Shown here piece after piece: positions 35,546 to 44,309 of a DNA stretch of 64,000 nt. Under the pieces are notes generated by a model. The model was not told the origin of the DNA. It ran no database searches and saw nothing but the letters and a program-made list of their open reading frames with translations. Numbering within the stretch: position 1 is the stretch's first letter; each line of letters starts with the position of its first letter. The translations under genes were made by a program, and so were the position numbers. Origin of the DNA: Tolypeutes matacus (lineage: Eukaryota > Chordata > Mammalia > Cingulata > Chlamyphoridae); assembly GCA_026826555.1 (NCBI GenBank), contig JAKSZT010054568.1, positions 13,221,847 through 13,285,846 on the forward strand, written 5' to 3'.

Positions 35546-35772
35546 CTCCTATTCGGAAGCGAGAAGGGGGTCTCGGGCACCCTAGAGGCCTCAGAGTCCA
35601 CTGAGCAGACCGGGAGCCCTTCCTGCACGACCCTGAGCAGGCTCAATCTGGTGGCGCAGAGCCTGTCGCCAAGCCGAGCTGGACAGGTGTCTAGGCTGTG
35701 GCTGCAGTGACCCACGGAAAGCAGCAAGGGGTTGCGGGAGACATCGCAGGGGTTTAGGTAGGAATACCAGAC
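35546..35772 (-). other. Candidate exon (with in-frame stop), minus strand
   Basis: A strong acceptor (ctcggatttccttccag) precedes 227 bases that end at a GAG|GTAATA donor. Joined to the 35,866-35,902 candidate with its one-base overhang, the frame begins GLVFLPKPLRC and stays open for 59 codons to a TGA at 35,591-35,593. That stop lies 45 bases before the donor, so either it ends the coding region close to the last junction or the unit is noncoding. A second frame starting VWYSYLNPCDVS is open through the whole block. No family recognised. Confidence 0.28.
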
Positions 35773-35865
35773 CTGGAAGGAAATCCGAGTCAATGGCAGA
35801 TGAGGCTCAGCAGCCGTGTGAGGATTCAAAAATACATCTCCTGTTTCCCTTTTCTTCGAAGCTAC

Positions 35866-35902
35866 CTGAAGTTGTTCTGCAGCAAAATGCTTCTCCAATC
35901 AA
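35866..35902 (-). other. Candidate micro-exon, minus strand
   Basis: This 37-base block has an excellent acceptor (ttgtttccttctttcttag) and a CAG|GTAGCT donor. In the frame shared with its neighbours it encodes LIGEAFCCRTTS plus one base. A plus-strand exon candidate overlaps it (acceptor cccttttcttcgaag at 35,861, donor CAG|GTAACA near 35,928), so strand is not certain. Confidence 0.28.
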
Positions 35903-36141
35903 CTAAGAAAGAAGGAAACAAGAATCCAGGTAACAAGGGTCTCTGGCATGAGCGCTGCAGGTGGACTTACGAGCTCGCCTAGAGGAAGGTCCCTGGGAAA
36001 AGGGGGAGAGAACACTATAAAGGCTCTGCACACAAGGGACAAGAAGAAAGAGCCAGAAATTCCTGACAGAGAGAAACTCTTCTGCAGCAGTGTGTGTGGT
36101 GGTTGCGAGCAAGGACACATGAGGTTTTAAAGCTAACTCTG

Positions 36142-36244
36142 GGAGACAGACATGGCTCAAATGGTTGGGTGTCCGTCTCCCACATGGAGGGACCCGGGTT
36201 TGATCCCTGGGACCTCCTGGTAAAAAAATAAAATAAAATAAATT
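36142..36244 (+). mobile_element. Monomeric DAS-type SINE inserted in MIR
   Basis: One tRNA-like unit (A box ATGGCTCAAATGG, B box GGTTTGATCCC) with a 'taaaaaaataaaataaaataaat' tail. It is flanked by a 12-base direct repeat AAGCTAACTCTG (36,130-36,141 and 36,245-36,256), which interrupts the 5' end of a MIR. Confidence 0.9.
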
Positions 36245-36440
36245 AAGCTAACTCTGCCTTTGACCAGCTATGTAGCCTTGAGCCAGCTACTCAACCTCTC
36301 TGTGCTCAAGGAGAGATAATAACAGGACCAACCTGTAGATAGTTATGAGGAATCAAATGAGTCAATATTTGTGGAGCTCCTAGAAAAGAACCTACCACAT
36401 GATATGTGCGATATACAGGTTTGTTAAATGCATAAGAAAC
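36245..36440 (+). repeat. MIR SINE
   Basis: 'gaccagctatgtagccttgagccagctactcaacctctctgtgctcaag...aatcaaatgagtcaatatttgtggagc' is a clear MIR core and 3' part. Its 5' edge was split by the SINE at 36,142. Confidence 0.82.
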
Positions 36441-36500
36441 ACTGCGAGCTGGATGAAAATTATGGTCAAAATAGAAGAAATAGATCCCAATTAAAACAAG

Positions 36501-36768
36501 AGGGAGCAGAGTGACTCGAGTAGTTGAGCGCCCGCCTCCCACACGGGAGGTCCCAGGTTCAGTTCCGGATGCCTCCTGAAAAAACAAAGGCAAACAACAA
36601 GCAAAACAAACGAGAAAGGCAACTCAGGGAAGCCAATGTGGCTCAGTCTTTGAGCACCGGCTTCCCACATACGAGGGCCCGGGTTGAATCCCTGGCCCCG
36701 GTACCTCAAATAAAAATAAATATATAAAAATAAATTTTAAAAAACCAAAAATAAATTTTAAAAAACAC
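36501..36768 (+). mobile_element. Dimeric DAS-type SINE
   Basis: The first unit reads 'gtgactcgagtagttgagcgcccgcctcccacacggg' with B box GGTTCAGTTCC. The second reads 'gtggctcagtctttgagcaccggcttcccacat' with B box GGTTGAATCCC. An A/T-rich tail of repeated 'aaataaa' follows. It is the same two-unit type as at 13,610. Confidence 0.88.
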
Positions 36769-38850
36769 TGAGTGTGAGGTTCCCAAATGGTGGACTAAGT
36801 AAGAGTTTAGGGACCCTGTGTGTGCTGACGCAGGGGTGGGAGCATATATTGCTCCTTCTAATAGAGAAAAAGAAAGGCCAACGTAACTTCCAGGAAAAAA
36901 ACACAAAACATAAAACCGAAATATAAGAAAGTCAGGGTCTGACTACAAAGCAAACTAAAGCCTGGCAGGATTCTACATAAATGGGAGATAAACGGAAAGG
37001 AGAATCCACGCACACACGACGCTCTGCGACTCCACAAGCTCGTATCAGAGCGCGGCGTCAATAGGACAATGTCCAAGGTTTTTAGGAATTAGGAGGCAAC
37101 CACCAGAAAAATTAAAAACAAGTAGTTAAAAATGGGTGCTCCAGGGAAGAGGGGCTGGGAGGTGGGAAGCAGGCGACGGTGCCTTTGTGAGCCAGTCTTT
37201 CTGATTTTATAGAAACCATATACATGGAGTCCTCTGATTGTATTTTTCAAAAAATTTTAATCACTTCCTTCCCCTACAAAATGTGTTCCCTCCAAGAAAA
37301 CGAAGTTTTAAGCCCCATCCTTTTTCAAACCTAAAGGCAACAGGAAATACAAGGAATAAGAAAATACAGTTTCAAGTAACTAGCCAGGATACTTAGAGTT
37401 CTGAGAATGAGAATGTGGCCATCAAAGCCCACGGAGGCCACGGGGAAGGCATTTGCTGCCCCTTGGGGACACAACAGGAGAGACGAGCTAAAGTTAGCGT
37501 AACAAATTGCACCAGAATGCGCCATTGCCTGAGGAAGGCGGGCTGAGCTTCTCACGGACGCGTCACTGCTCAAGTCTCCCTCCAGAACTCAAGGCCCTTT
37601 GCTGCCGAGGACGTGGGTGTCCGTGCAGGATGGACGCGGGAGGCGGGCCGGTGCCCGTGCAGCCAGAGGTGGAGTGGCCTCCCCCCAGAGCCTGGCACGC
37701 GGCAAGGAACCGACAGAGGCTCTGAGTCTGCTTGTGCCCTGTCGCACCCCCTCCAGCTTTCTTGTCACTGAACATTTAGAATTTACGAACCTACCTTCTA
37801 GGAATAACAGAGCATAAAAATTATCACATGCTGTGCCTGCAGGAGTTTTGATTAGAAACCTGCCTGCATGCTCTCAGCCCACCTGCCCACGCTGCCCACT
37901 CCCTGGACGTCTTTGTCCCACCCGTCGGCGCCAGTGACACCACTGCCCGTGGACCCGGAGGCCAGCGCTTGCCCCTCACCTCTGGACCACATACCCGACG
38001 AGCCCTGCTGGACATCTCCCCGGCACGTTCCACAAGCACGTCAGGCTCAGGCCAGCCGACGTCGCGCTCCCACCTGGTCCTACCACGTCCCCCTGCCTCT
38101 GCCCAGCCCCGTTCCCTGTAGGATAAGCCCAAACGGGCAAGGGCTTGTGGTCGCCACGCCCCTCGTCCCTTCCTTGTCCTCAGCCTCTGTTTCGCCTCCC
38201 ATCCTCTCCTCTTCCACCCAGATACGCCCGCTGCCGCCTACCTCCCCGCCTGGCGAAGCGTCAGGCCTCTTTCAGACGCCGCATGGACACACGCTGCTCC
38301 TTAACACCCACCCGCCCAAGAGGAGTTGCAAGCCTTCTAGGAAGCAGCAGCTTACGTTTACGACGGAATAACCCCCAAATCTGCACCTGAGGAACTGAAG
38401 CCACAGGACCAGGTCCTGGACCCCGGCCCCTCCCCTGCAAGGAGGGCGAGGGGGACCTGCAGTCTCCCCTGTCAGGAGCGTGCCACTCCCACGCTCCTGC
38501 CCTGCATCCTGCCGTGCTGCTGGACGCACTCCAGGCCGCAGACAGGGCCGGCAGCAGATGGACGCCTCGCTTGACCCCGCAGGCCGCGCCCTCCATGCGG
38601 TTTCACTAGAAACCTGGGGCCGTGGGCTCCAGCCCAGGTCTGGAGAGAGGGGCTTGGCCCCGGGGGCGCCTCAGCCCCCTCCATGCTGTGGGCACTTGTA
38701 CCCCAGGAGGGGGGGGCTGCATTACCGGGGCTTCTGCCCCCTCCCAGATGGGCCTCACTCTAGGCCCAACTGCACAACCACCAGGAGCCCTGCCAACTCT
38801 GCCCACCTCCGGCCCGAGCAGGACTTCCTCAGGCAGGCCCTGCGCCCGCT
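36769..38850. other. Unique sequence, no gene recognised
   Basis: AT-leaning to 37.4 kb, then GC-rich. Bases 37.85-38.4 kb have open frames on both strands without recognised domains. Confidence 0.35.
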
Positions 38851-38954
38851 GGACGGGGGCCCCTGCCCGGGCCTCAGAGGAGCACGCTGGCTCGGGCNNN
38901 NNNNNNNGGACGGGGGCCCCTGCCCGGGCCTCAGAGGAGCACGCTGGCTCGGGC
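38851..38954. other. Assembly gap (10 N) flanked by identical 47-bp copies
   Basis: Ns occupy 38,898-38,907. Bases 38,851-38,897 and 38,908-38,954 are identical ('ggacgggggcccctg' to 'ctggctcgggc'). The likely cause is two contig ends that overlap but were not merged. A true tandem duplication is the alternative. Confidence 0.95.
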
Positions 38955-39843
38955 AGCCCATGCAGGACTACGTGTCCTCTCCAGACCGCGAGCTCTTTGG
39001 GAACGGAGACCAAGTTTACTTTTGCTCTCCGTCGCTGAGGCCTAGGACGGGGTCAGAGTTAGGGCGGGTGAGTGATTAGGCTCCACCAGCTCTCGCCTGG
39101 GCCCTCTAGAGAGCTTTCCTGAGCTGCCCTTCCTCCAAATGTGCTGCTTACAGTCTGCTCCCCCATGGGAGCCGCTGGCGCTGCAGCCAGGATGAGGAGA
39201 AGCTGTAGCTGTAGCCTGTGCCCACCTCCAGGACGGCTTCTGCCAGACACCCCCCAAGGACAGAGGCTCAGGGAGCCCCATCTCTGAGAAAGAATCTAGA
39301 AGCTGGGATGGGCTGAGGGGCGGGGGTGCCACCGGCCCTCAGGCTGCTGCACACGAGGTCTGGGGAGAACAAAAGGCAGCGCCCACGGGCGAAGCAGCCA
39401 GCCAAACCCTGGGCAGGTGCCAGTCTCGGGGGGCTCCAGGCAATGGGACCTGAGGCAAGAGGAAGAGGGGGCTCTGGCACTGTGCCTTGAGGGGGGCTCC
39501 TATCAGGTATCTCACCTAAGAGTGGTCCCCAAAGGGCAAAAGCACTTGAGTGCTACCATGCACCTGGAGCCGATGAATGTTTTTAGCCAGGGAGGTGGCA
39601 AATGAGATCTTTGCTTGGGGAAGGATAGATTGCAGTGAGGACAGATGTGAAAACAGCCCAAATACTCTTAGCTCCATGGGGGCTTTCAAGCATTTAGAAA
39701 GCGCTACAGGCAAACCCTGAGCGCACCAGCTTGTTTGGAGAATGCCTGTACCCACAGCGATAAATGACAGCTTGTCAAGGAGTGTTTTCTCCAACCTTCA
39801 AACCTTAAAGCATAGCTTGGACTTTCACAGCAACTTCACTCAC
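38955..39843. other. Unique sequence, no gene recognised
   Basis: A diverged L2-like scrap (minus strand) may lie at about 39,530-39,640. Nothing else recognised. Confidence 0.35.
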
Positions 39844-39900
39844 GTTGAAGTTTGAAGACCACACATTCCGAATCCATCCAGGGTCTCTCATTATCGGAAT
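39844..39900 (-). other. Candidate 57-bp coding exon, minus strand
   Basis: On the minus strand a near-ideal acceptor (tttttgttcttgtctttcag) is followed by 57 bases and a strong AAC|GTGAGTGAAG donor. The 19 codons are open and read IPIMRDPGWIRNVWSSNFN. The exon is a multiple of three, and the frame continues into the 35,866 and 35,546 candidates. A second frame (SDNERPWMDSECVVFKLQ) is also open. It does not lie in any repeat I recognise. This is the strongest single exon signal in the window, but I do not know the gene. Confidence 0.42.
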
Positions 39901-39924
39901 CTGAAAGACAAGAACAAAAACATT

Positions 39925-40050
39925 AGGAATTAATGAAAATGTTCTGCAGGTAGATGATGGTAATGGTTGCAAGACCCATGAATGTACTAAAAACTGTATA
40001 CTTTAAAATAGTGAATTTTATCGTACGTGAATTATATTTCCATTAAAGAA
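39925..40050 (+). repeat. L1M 3' end fragment
   Basis: 'gtaatggttgcaagacccatgaatgtactaaaaactgtatactttaaaatagtgaattttatcgtacgtgaattatatttccattaaag' is a typical old L1 3' end. Confidence 0.75.
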
Positions 40051-40204
40051 AGAGAATGATGACGAGGAAGCACATTAGGGTGTGAAATCTCAGGTATGCC
40101 CCGTACGCTATGAGAATGCAAATCTCTCTCCCATTCCCCACTCTTTCTCCATCTCTCATCCTTCCCGAAGCACACGCGACCGGTCGCTGAAAGTTCAGGA
40201 GCTA

Positions 40205-40325
40205 AAGCAGCACGGAAAAGGCTGCAATCTGGAGTCAGAAGACATGCTTTCCAGTGTTCCCCCCACTGTTTCTTAACCTCGGTGGCTGTCAAATGGGGAC
40301 AATCACAGCCCCTGCCCTGGCGAAC
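40205..40325 (+). repeat. MIR SINE fragment
   Basis: 'ctggagtcagaagacatgc...gtttcttaacctcggtggctgtcaaatggggacaatcacagcc' follows the MIR core. Confidence 0.72.
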
Positions 40326-40329
40326 CAGC

Positions 40330-41423
40330 TGAACCCCCTCACGGAGAGGGGACGGCCTCCTAAGGCTCTGGCCGTGGCGTCACTCCAGCAGCAGACCTGT
40401 GCCGTGAGGCAGGTCCTTCTCCGGACAGGCTGAGCCGCGAGCAGTTTTCCTAGCAGTCTCCAATTGTGTCCCCAAACCTATGTGCCTCGAGCCCAACTGC
40501 GGGAGTCCAGAACTCAGAGCCCTCCGAGCTCCCCAATTCCTGCCCTGCCCCTGCCTGCTAGGAATCAGAGCCCGCCCCGCCCGTCGTCGTGGTTGCTTTC
40601 CAGGTTTATTTACCTGGTGTCTCCTGGGGCCACACAAGTCCTTGCGTACTGCGAACAGAGGCGCAGGAGATGTGGACTTTGTCCTTGAGTCGCTCGGAAT
40701 CTAGCAGTATGGCGGTGCGGGGCGACAGCATAGCAAGTCTGTTGGGGCGAGGGCGACCACCAAGCTACGCCAGGGAACGTGAGGGCACAGAGGGCGCAAA
40801 CTATTTGCTCCGCAGACATGCAGGGCAGGCTCGGCCCCATCCCTAGGAGGGGACATCAGAGCCGCTTCGGAAGGCCGCTGCACGCAGAGGAGACGAGGCA
40901 TCGCTCGCGCGCCTGGGGCACGTGGGAACTGGTGCCGTGGCAGCCTCCCAGGCGCGCTGAGGGGTCGAGGCGCCTGGCGGGGCCGCGGCTTCCCTTTGCC
41001 CTCTCCACCGCGCAAGCAGGGCATCAGCACGGCTAGCGCAGGGACGGGCGAGCAGCCACGGGACACGGCGGCCTCGCAGAAAGCAGGCCGAGCCCCCAGA
41101 GCCAGCGAGCCGGCTCGCCGACACGTGGGGACGGCCTGCTGGAGGCACAGGGTGGGCCACAGGCGCTCTGATGGGACAGTCTCAGGGCTTGGATCGCTGA
41201 GCAAATGGGAGGGACGACGGAAGGTTCTGGCTTGGAAGACTAGTAGATGACGGCAACTTTGACTAAAGGAGGAAAATGGGGGGTACATCTGGGGAGAGAT
41301 GCTCTAGTGTCCTGGAATCTCATCTGAAATAAAAAGGACGGGCTCTCCTACGTGACAGTGACTAGAAAGACGGCAGAAGTGAGTCGAGGGGAGCCCGCAG
41401 GGCGGTGGGGACAGACTACTCAC
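40330..41423. other. GC-rich unique sequence, no gene recognised
   Basis: Open frames occur on both strands (longest 195 codons, minus). CpG density is moderate at 40.85-41.15 kb. No domain identified. Confidence 0.35.
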
Positions 41424-41509
41424 CCACGAATGGGCTGATTCTGCCTGTGAATCAGGCACGATGCTCTTGAAACACTTCTTGGAATCCAGTTATTGCTCCA
41501 TTTCGGTTC
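41424..41509 (-). other. Candidate exon, minus strand
   Basis: A strong TCGTGG|GTGAGTAG donor ends an 86-base block that may start after tactgtcccatag. In the frame that joins the 39,844 exon the block has a TAA 18 bases in, then reads LDSKKCFKSIVPDSQAESAH and two more residues up to the donor. A shorter exon using the CCAAG|AAG acceptor would avoid the stop, though its pyrimidine tract is poor. The frame EPKWSNNWIPRSVSRASCLI is fully open but would stop in the next exon. It could therefore be coding or 5' untranslated. Confidence 0.3.
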
Positions 41510-41999
41510 CTATGGGACAGTACAGCATACGGAAAAAAATCATGCGACTTGGATGCAGATGATCTGGGCTGTGCAGCTCGAATTCTTCAGGGGCATAAAC
41601 ACAGCTCCACACGCGTCAGCATTCCCTGGGTACAACAGAAGCGCTGATCTCACACTCACGAGGCAGGCTAGGAAGGCCGCCAGGGGCTTAAGATCACAGT
41701 GCTTGGACTTGGTCCTGATTTTAAACGAAGCTTCAAGTCAAATAGTGAATATATCATTTTACTGCGAGGGAAGCAATGTCTCTGACACCCAAGAGTTTGA
41801 TCTGATTTCAGAGTTTTAATACAAACTCAGTAACATTAAAAATGGTGAGCCGACATATTTCAACAATAATTCCTCTCAAAGCTAAGAAGAAAATAATCTC
41901 ATTCTATCCTGAAACTATTTGTCTGCTGTCCCTCAAAATTCTAACACAAGATTTGAAGGCCGTCCTTTGGATTCTGGGCACCAAGCAGTTAACAGTCAT
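41510..41999. other. Unique sequence, no gene recognised
   Basis: A 108-codon plus-strand frame (41,493-41,819) has no recognised domain. Confidence 0.3.
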
Positions 42000-42150
42000 G
42001 GTGGAAGCCAAAAATAAACTTGGTTGTGAACCTAGTTCCCCATTAACAGCTGTGTAGCCTTCAGCAAGCCTCAGTCTTCTCGTCTGTAAAAAGAAGAGAG
42101 CAATAAAATAATGAAAATAGTGAAAATCAAGAGTTAATGCTATGCCAAAT
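42000..42150 (+). repeat. MIR SINE fragment
   Basis: 'tgtgaacctagttccccattaacagctgtgtagccttcagcaagcctcagtcttctcgtctgtaaaaag' is a MIR core. Confidence 0.78.
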
Positions 42151-42411
42151 AGTGAGACACTGCACGAGTAAGATATCGCATCTCCTCGTTGTCAGGAGTA
42201 AGTGTGCATCTTCAGAAAAGCTCATCTGCTTTTATCTTATTTGTGCCATGAATTAAATAATTGTTCAGATCTTCTTTAGAGACTGGCTGTTAGAATCACA
42301 TTTCTGTTCCACTCCTTGCCAACGAGGAGGACGTTACAAAATACATGCTTGTATCAGCTGCACCCTTGGCTCAATTTTCTGTCTCTACCTCTCTCTTCCT
42401 TTTATTCCTGC

Positions 42412-42492
42412 TTTTTTGTTTTTGTTTTTTTTTCTTTTTTTGAGGTACTAGGGCTGGGGATTGAACCCAGGACCTCATATGTAGGAAGCTGG
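42412..42492 (-). mobile_element. 5'-truncated DAS-type SINE monomer
   Basis: On the minus strand, 'agcttcctacatatgaggtcctgggttcaatccccagccctagtacctc' with B box GGTTCAATCCC is followed by an A-rich tail. The A-box half is missing. Its truncated 5' end is fused directly to L1 ORF2 sequence of the same orientation. Confidence 0.78.
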
Positions 42493-43060
42493 TGTGATTT
42501 TCAAATATTTTCTTCCATTCAGTTGGCTGCCTTTTCACCCTCTTGACAAAGTCCTTTGAGGTTCAGAAGTGTTTAGCTTTCAGGAGGTCCCATCTGCCTA
42601 TTTTTCTTTTGTTGCTCATGCTTTGGGTGTAAGGTTTGAGAGAGTCCCGGCTACTACAGGGTCTTGTAGATGTTTCCCTGTGCTACCTTCTAGTAGTTTT
42701 ATGGTCCTGGCTTTTAGGTTTAGGTCTTTAATCCATTTTGAGTGGATTCTTGTACAGGAAGTGAGATAAGGGTCCTCTTTCATTCTTTTAGTTATGGATA
42801 TCCAGTTTTCCCAGCACCATTTGTTGAAGAGTCTGTTCTGTCCCAGAAAAGTGGACTTGTTAGGCTTATCAAAAATGAGTTGACCCCAGAGGTGAGGCTC
42901 TATTTCTAAACTCTCAATTCATCTCCACTGATCAATGTGTCCATCTTCATGCCAATACCATGCTGTTCCAACCACTGCAGCTCTAAAACACACCTGAAGT
43001 TCAAGAAGTGTGAGGATGTGTTTTTAGTTATTCAGGACCTCTTTCCCTTCCAAATAGTTT
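42493..43060 (-). pseudogene. L1 ORF2 C-terminal fragment, minus strand
   Basis: On the minus strand the text around 'cagcatggtattggcatgaagatggacac', 'tggtgctgggaaaactggatatcc' and 'aatggattaaagacctaaacctaaaagccagg' is the well-known C-terminal part of ORF2. It has no open frame of useful length and lacks the last portion and the 3' UTR. Confidence 0.8.
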
Positions 43061-43064
43061 GGTA

Positions 43065-44305
43065 ATTGACTTTTCTATTTCTCTAAAGTGGGCTGTTGAA
43101 ATTTTGAGCACTTGAGAAGAATGTATATCCTGCTGTTTTGGGGTGCAGTGTTCTGTATATAAGTATGAGGTTTAGTTCATTTATCATATTATTCAAGCTC
43201 CCTGTTTCTTTATTGATTGTCTGCCCAGATGTTCCATCCCAGTGATGAGAGTGGTGTACTGAAGCCTCCAACTATTAGTGTAGAGACGTCTATTTCTCCC
43301 TTCAGTTTTGCCACTATTTGCCTCATGTAATTTGGGGTAGCATGGTTAGGTGCACATACATTTATTATTGTTATTTCTTCCTGGTGAATTGCCCCTTTTA
43401 TTAATATATAATGTCCTCCTTCCTTGTCTCTAATAACAGCTTTTCCAAAATGAGAATAGCCACTCCAGGTTTTTTTGTTTTGTTTTGTTTTTTGTTTTGT
43501 TTTGTTTTGTTTTGTTACTCTATGTGTGGAATATCTTTTTCCAGCCTTTCACTTTCAATCTATTTGTATCCTAAGAGTCTAGGAGACTCTTATAGACAGC
43601 ATAGAGATGGCTTGTATTTTATTATCCATTCTGCCAGTCTGTGTCTTTTGGCTGGGGAGTCGAGTCCATTAACATTCCATGTCATGAAAGTAAAGGCAGT
43701 TCTTCACCCATTTTGACCTTTGGGTTTTATCTATTGTATTTTATTTTCACCACTCTTTTGATACTTTTATTTACTTTTACTAAAATAATCTTCATTTCTA
43801 GACTCTATTTCAAGCCTCTTTCACCTGTCTTTTCTTTTCAGGCTGTAGCATTCCCTTTAGTGTTTCCTGGAGAGCCAATATCTTGGTTATAAACTTTCTC
43901 AATTTCTGTTTATCTTTGAATATTCTAAATTTGCCCTCACTTTTGAAATACAATCTTGCCAGATATAAAATTCTTGACTGGCAGCTTATCTCTTTCAGTA
44001 ACTTAAATGTATCATACCACTGCCTTCTTGTCTCCATGGTGTCTAATGGGAAATCAGTACTTAATCTTATTGGGCATCCCTTGTATGTGATTAATTGCTT
44101 TTCTCTTGCTGCTCTCAGGATTTTCTCATTATCTTTGGCATTTGATATTCTGATTGGTATGTGTCTCAGAGTAGGTCTATTCGGATGTATTCGGATGGGA
44201 GTATGAAGTGCTTCTTGGACAGGAATATCTATGTCCTTCAGTAGGGTTGGGAAATTTTTTACCATTATTTCATCAAATATTCCTTCTGTCCCTTTTCCCT
44301 TCTCT
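43065..44305 (-). pseudogene. Second L1 ORF1 3' half plus ORF2 start, minus strand
   Basis: A 151-codon frame (43,810-44,265) is still open. It carries the ORF1 RNA-recognition and C-terminal domains: RHIPIRISNAKDNEKILRAA and RILYLARLYFKSEGKFRIF are family signatures. Below it, the inter-ORF region and the endonuclease part of ORF2 run to about 43,065. The (TTTTG)n tract at 43,471-43,515 interrupts it. Differences from the copy at 46,732-47,360 show that it is a different L1 lineage and not a recent duplicate. Confidence 0.8.
43471..43516. repeat. (TTTTG)n low-complexity tract
   Basis: Repeated 'ttttgttttg' within L1 sequence. Confidence 0.85.
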
Positions 44306-44309
44306 TCTA

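Noticed and set aside
43810..44265. 151-codon intact frame as a possible host gene
   Set aside because: It is the C-terminal half of L1 ORF1, embedded in other L1 sequence.
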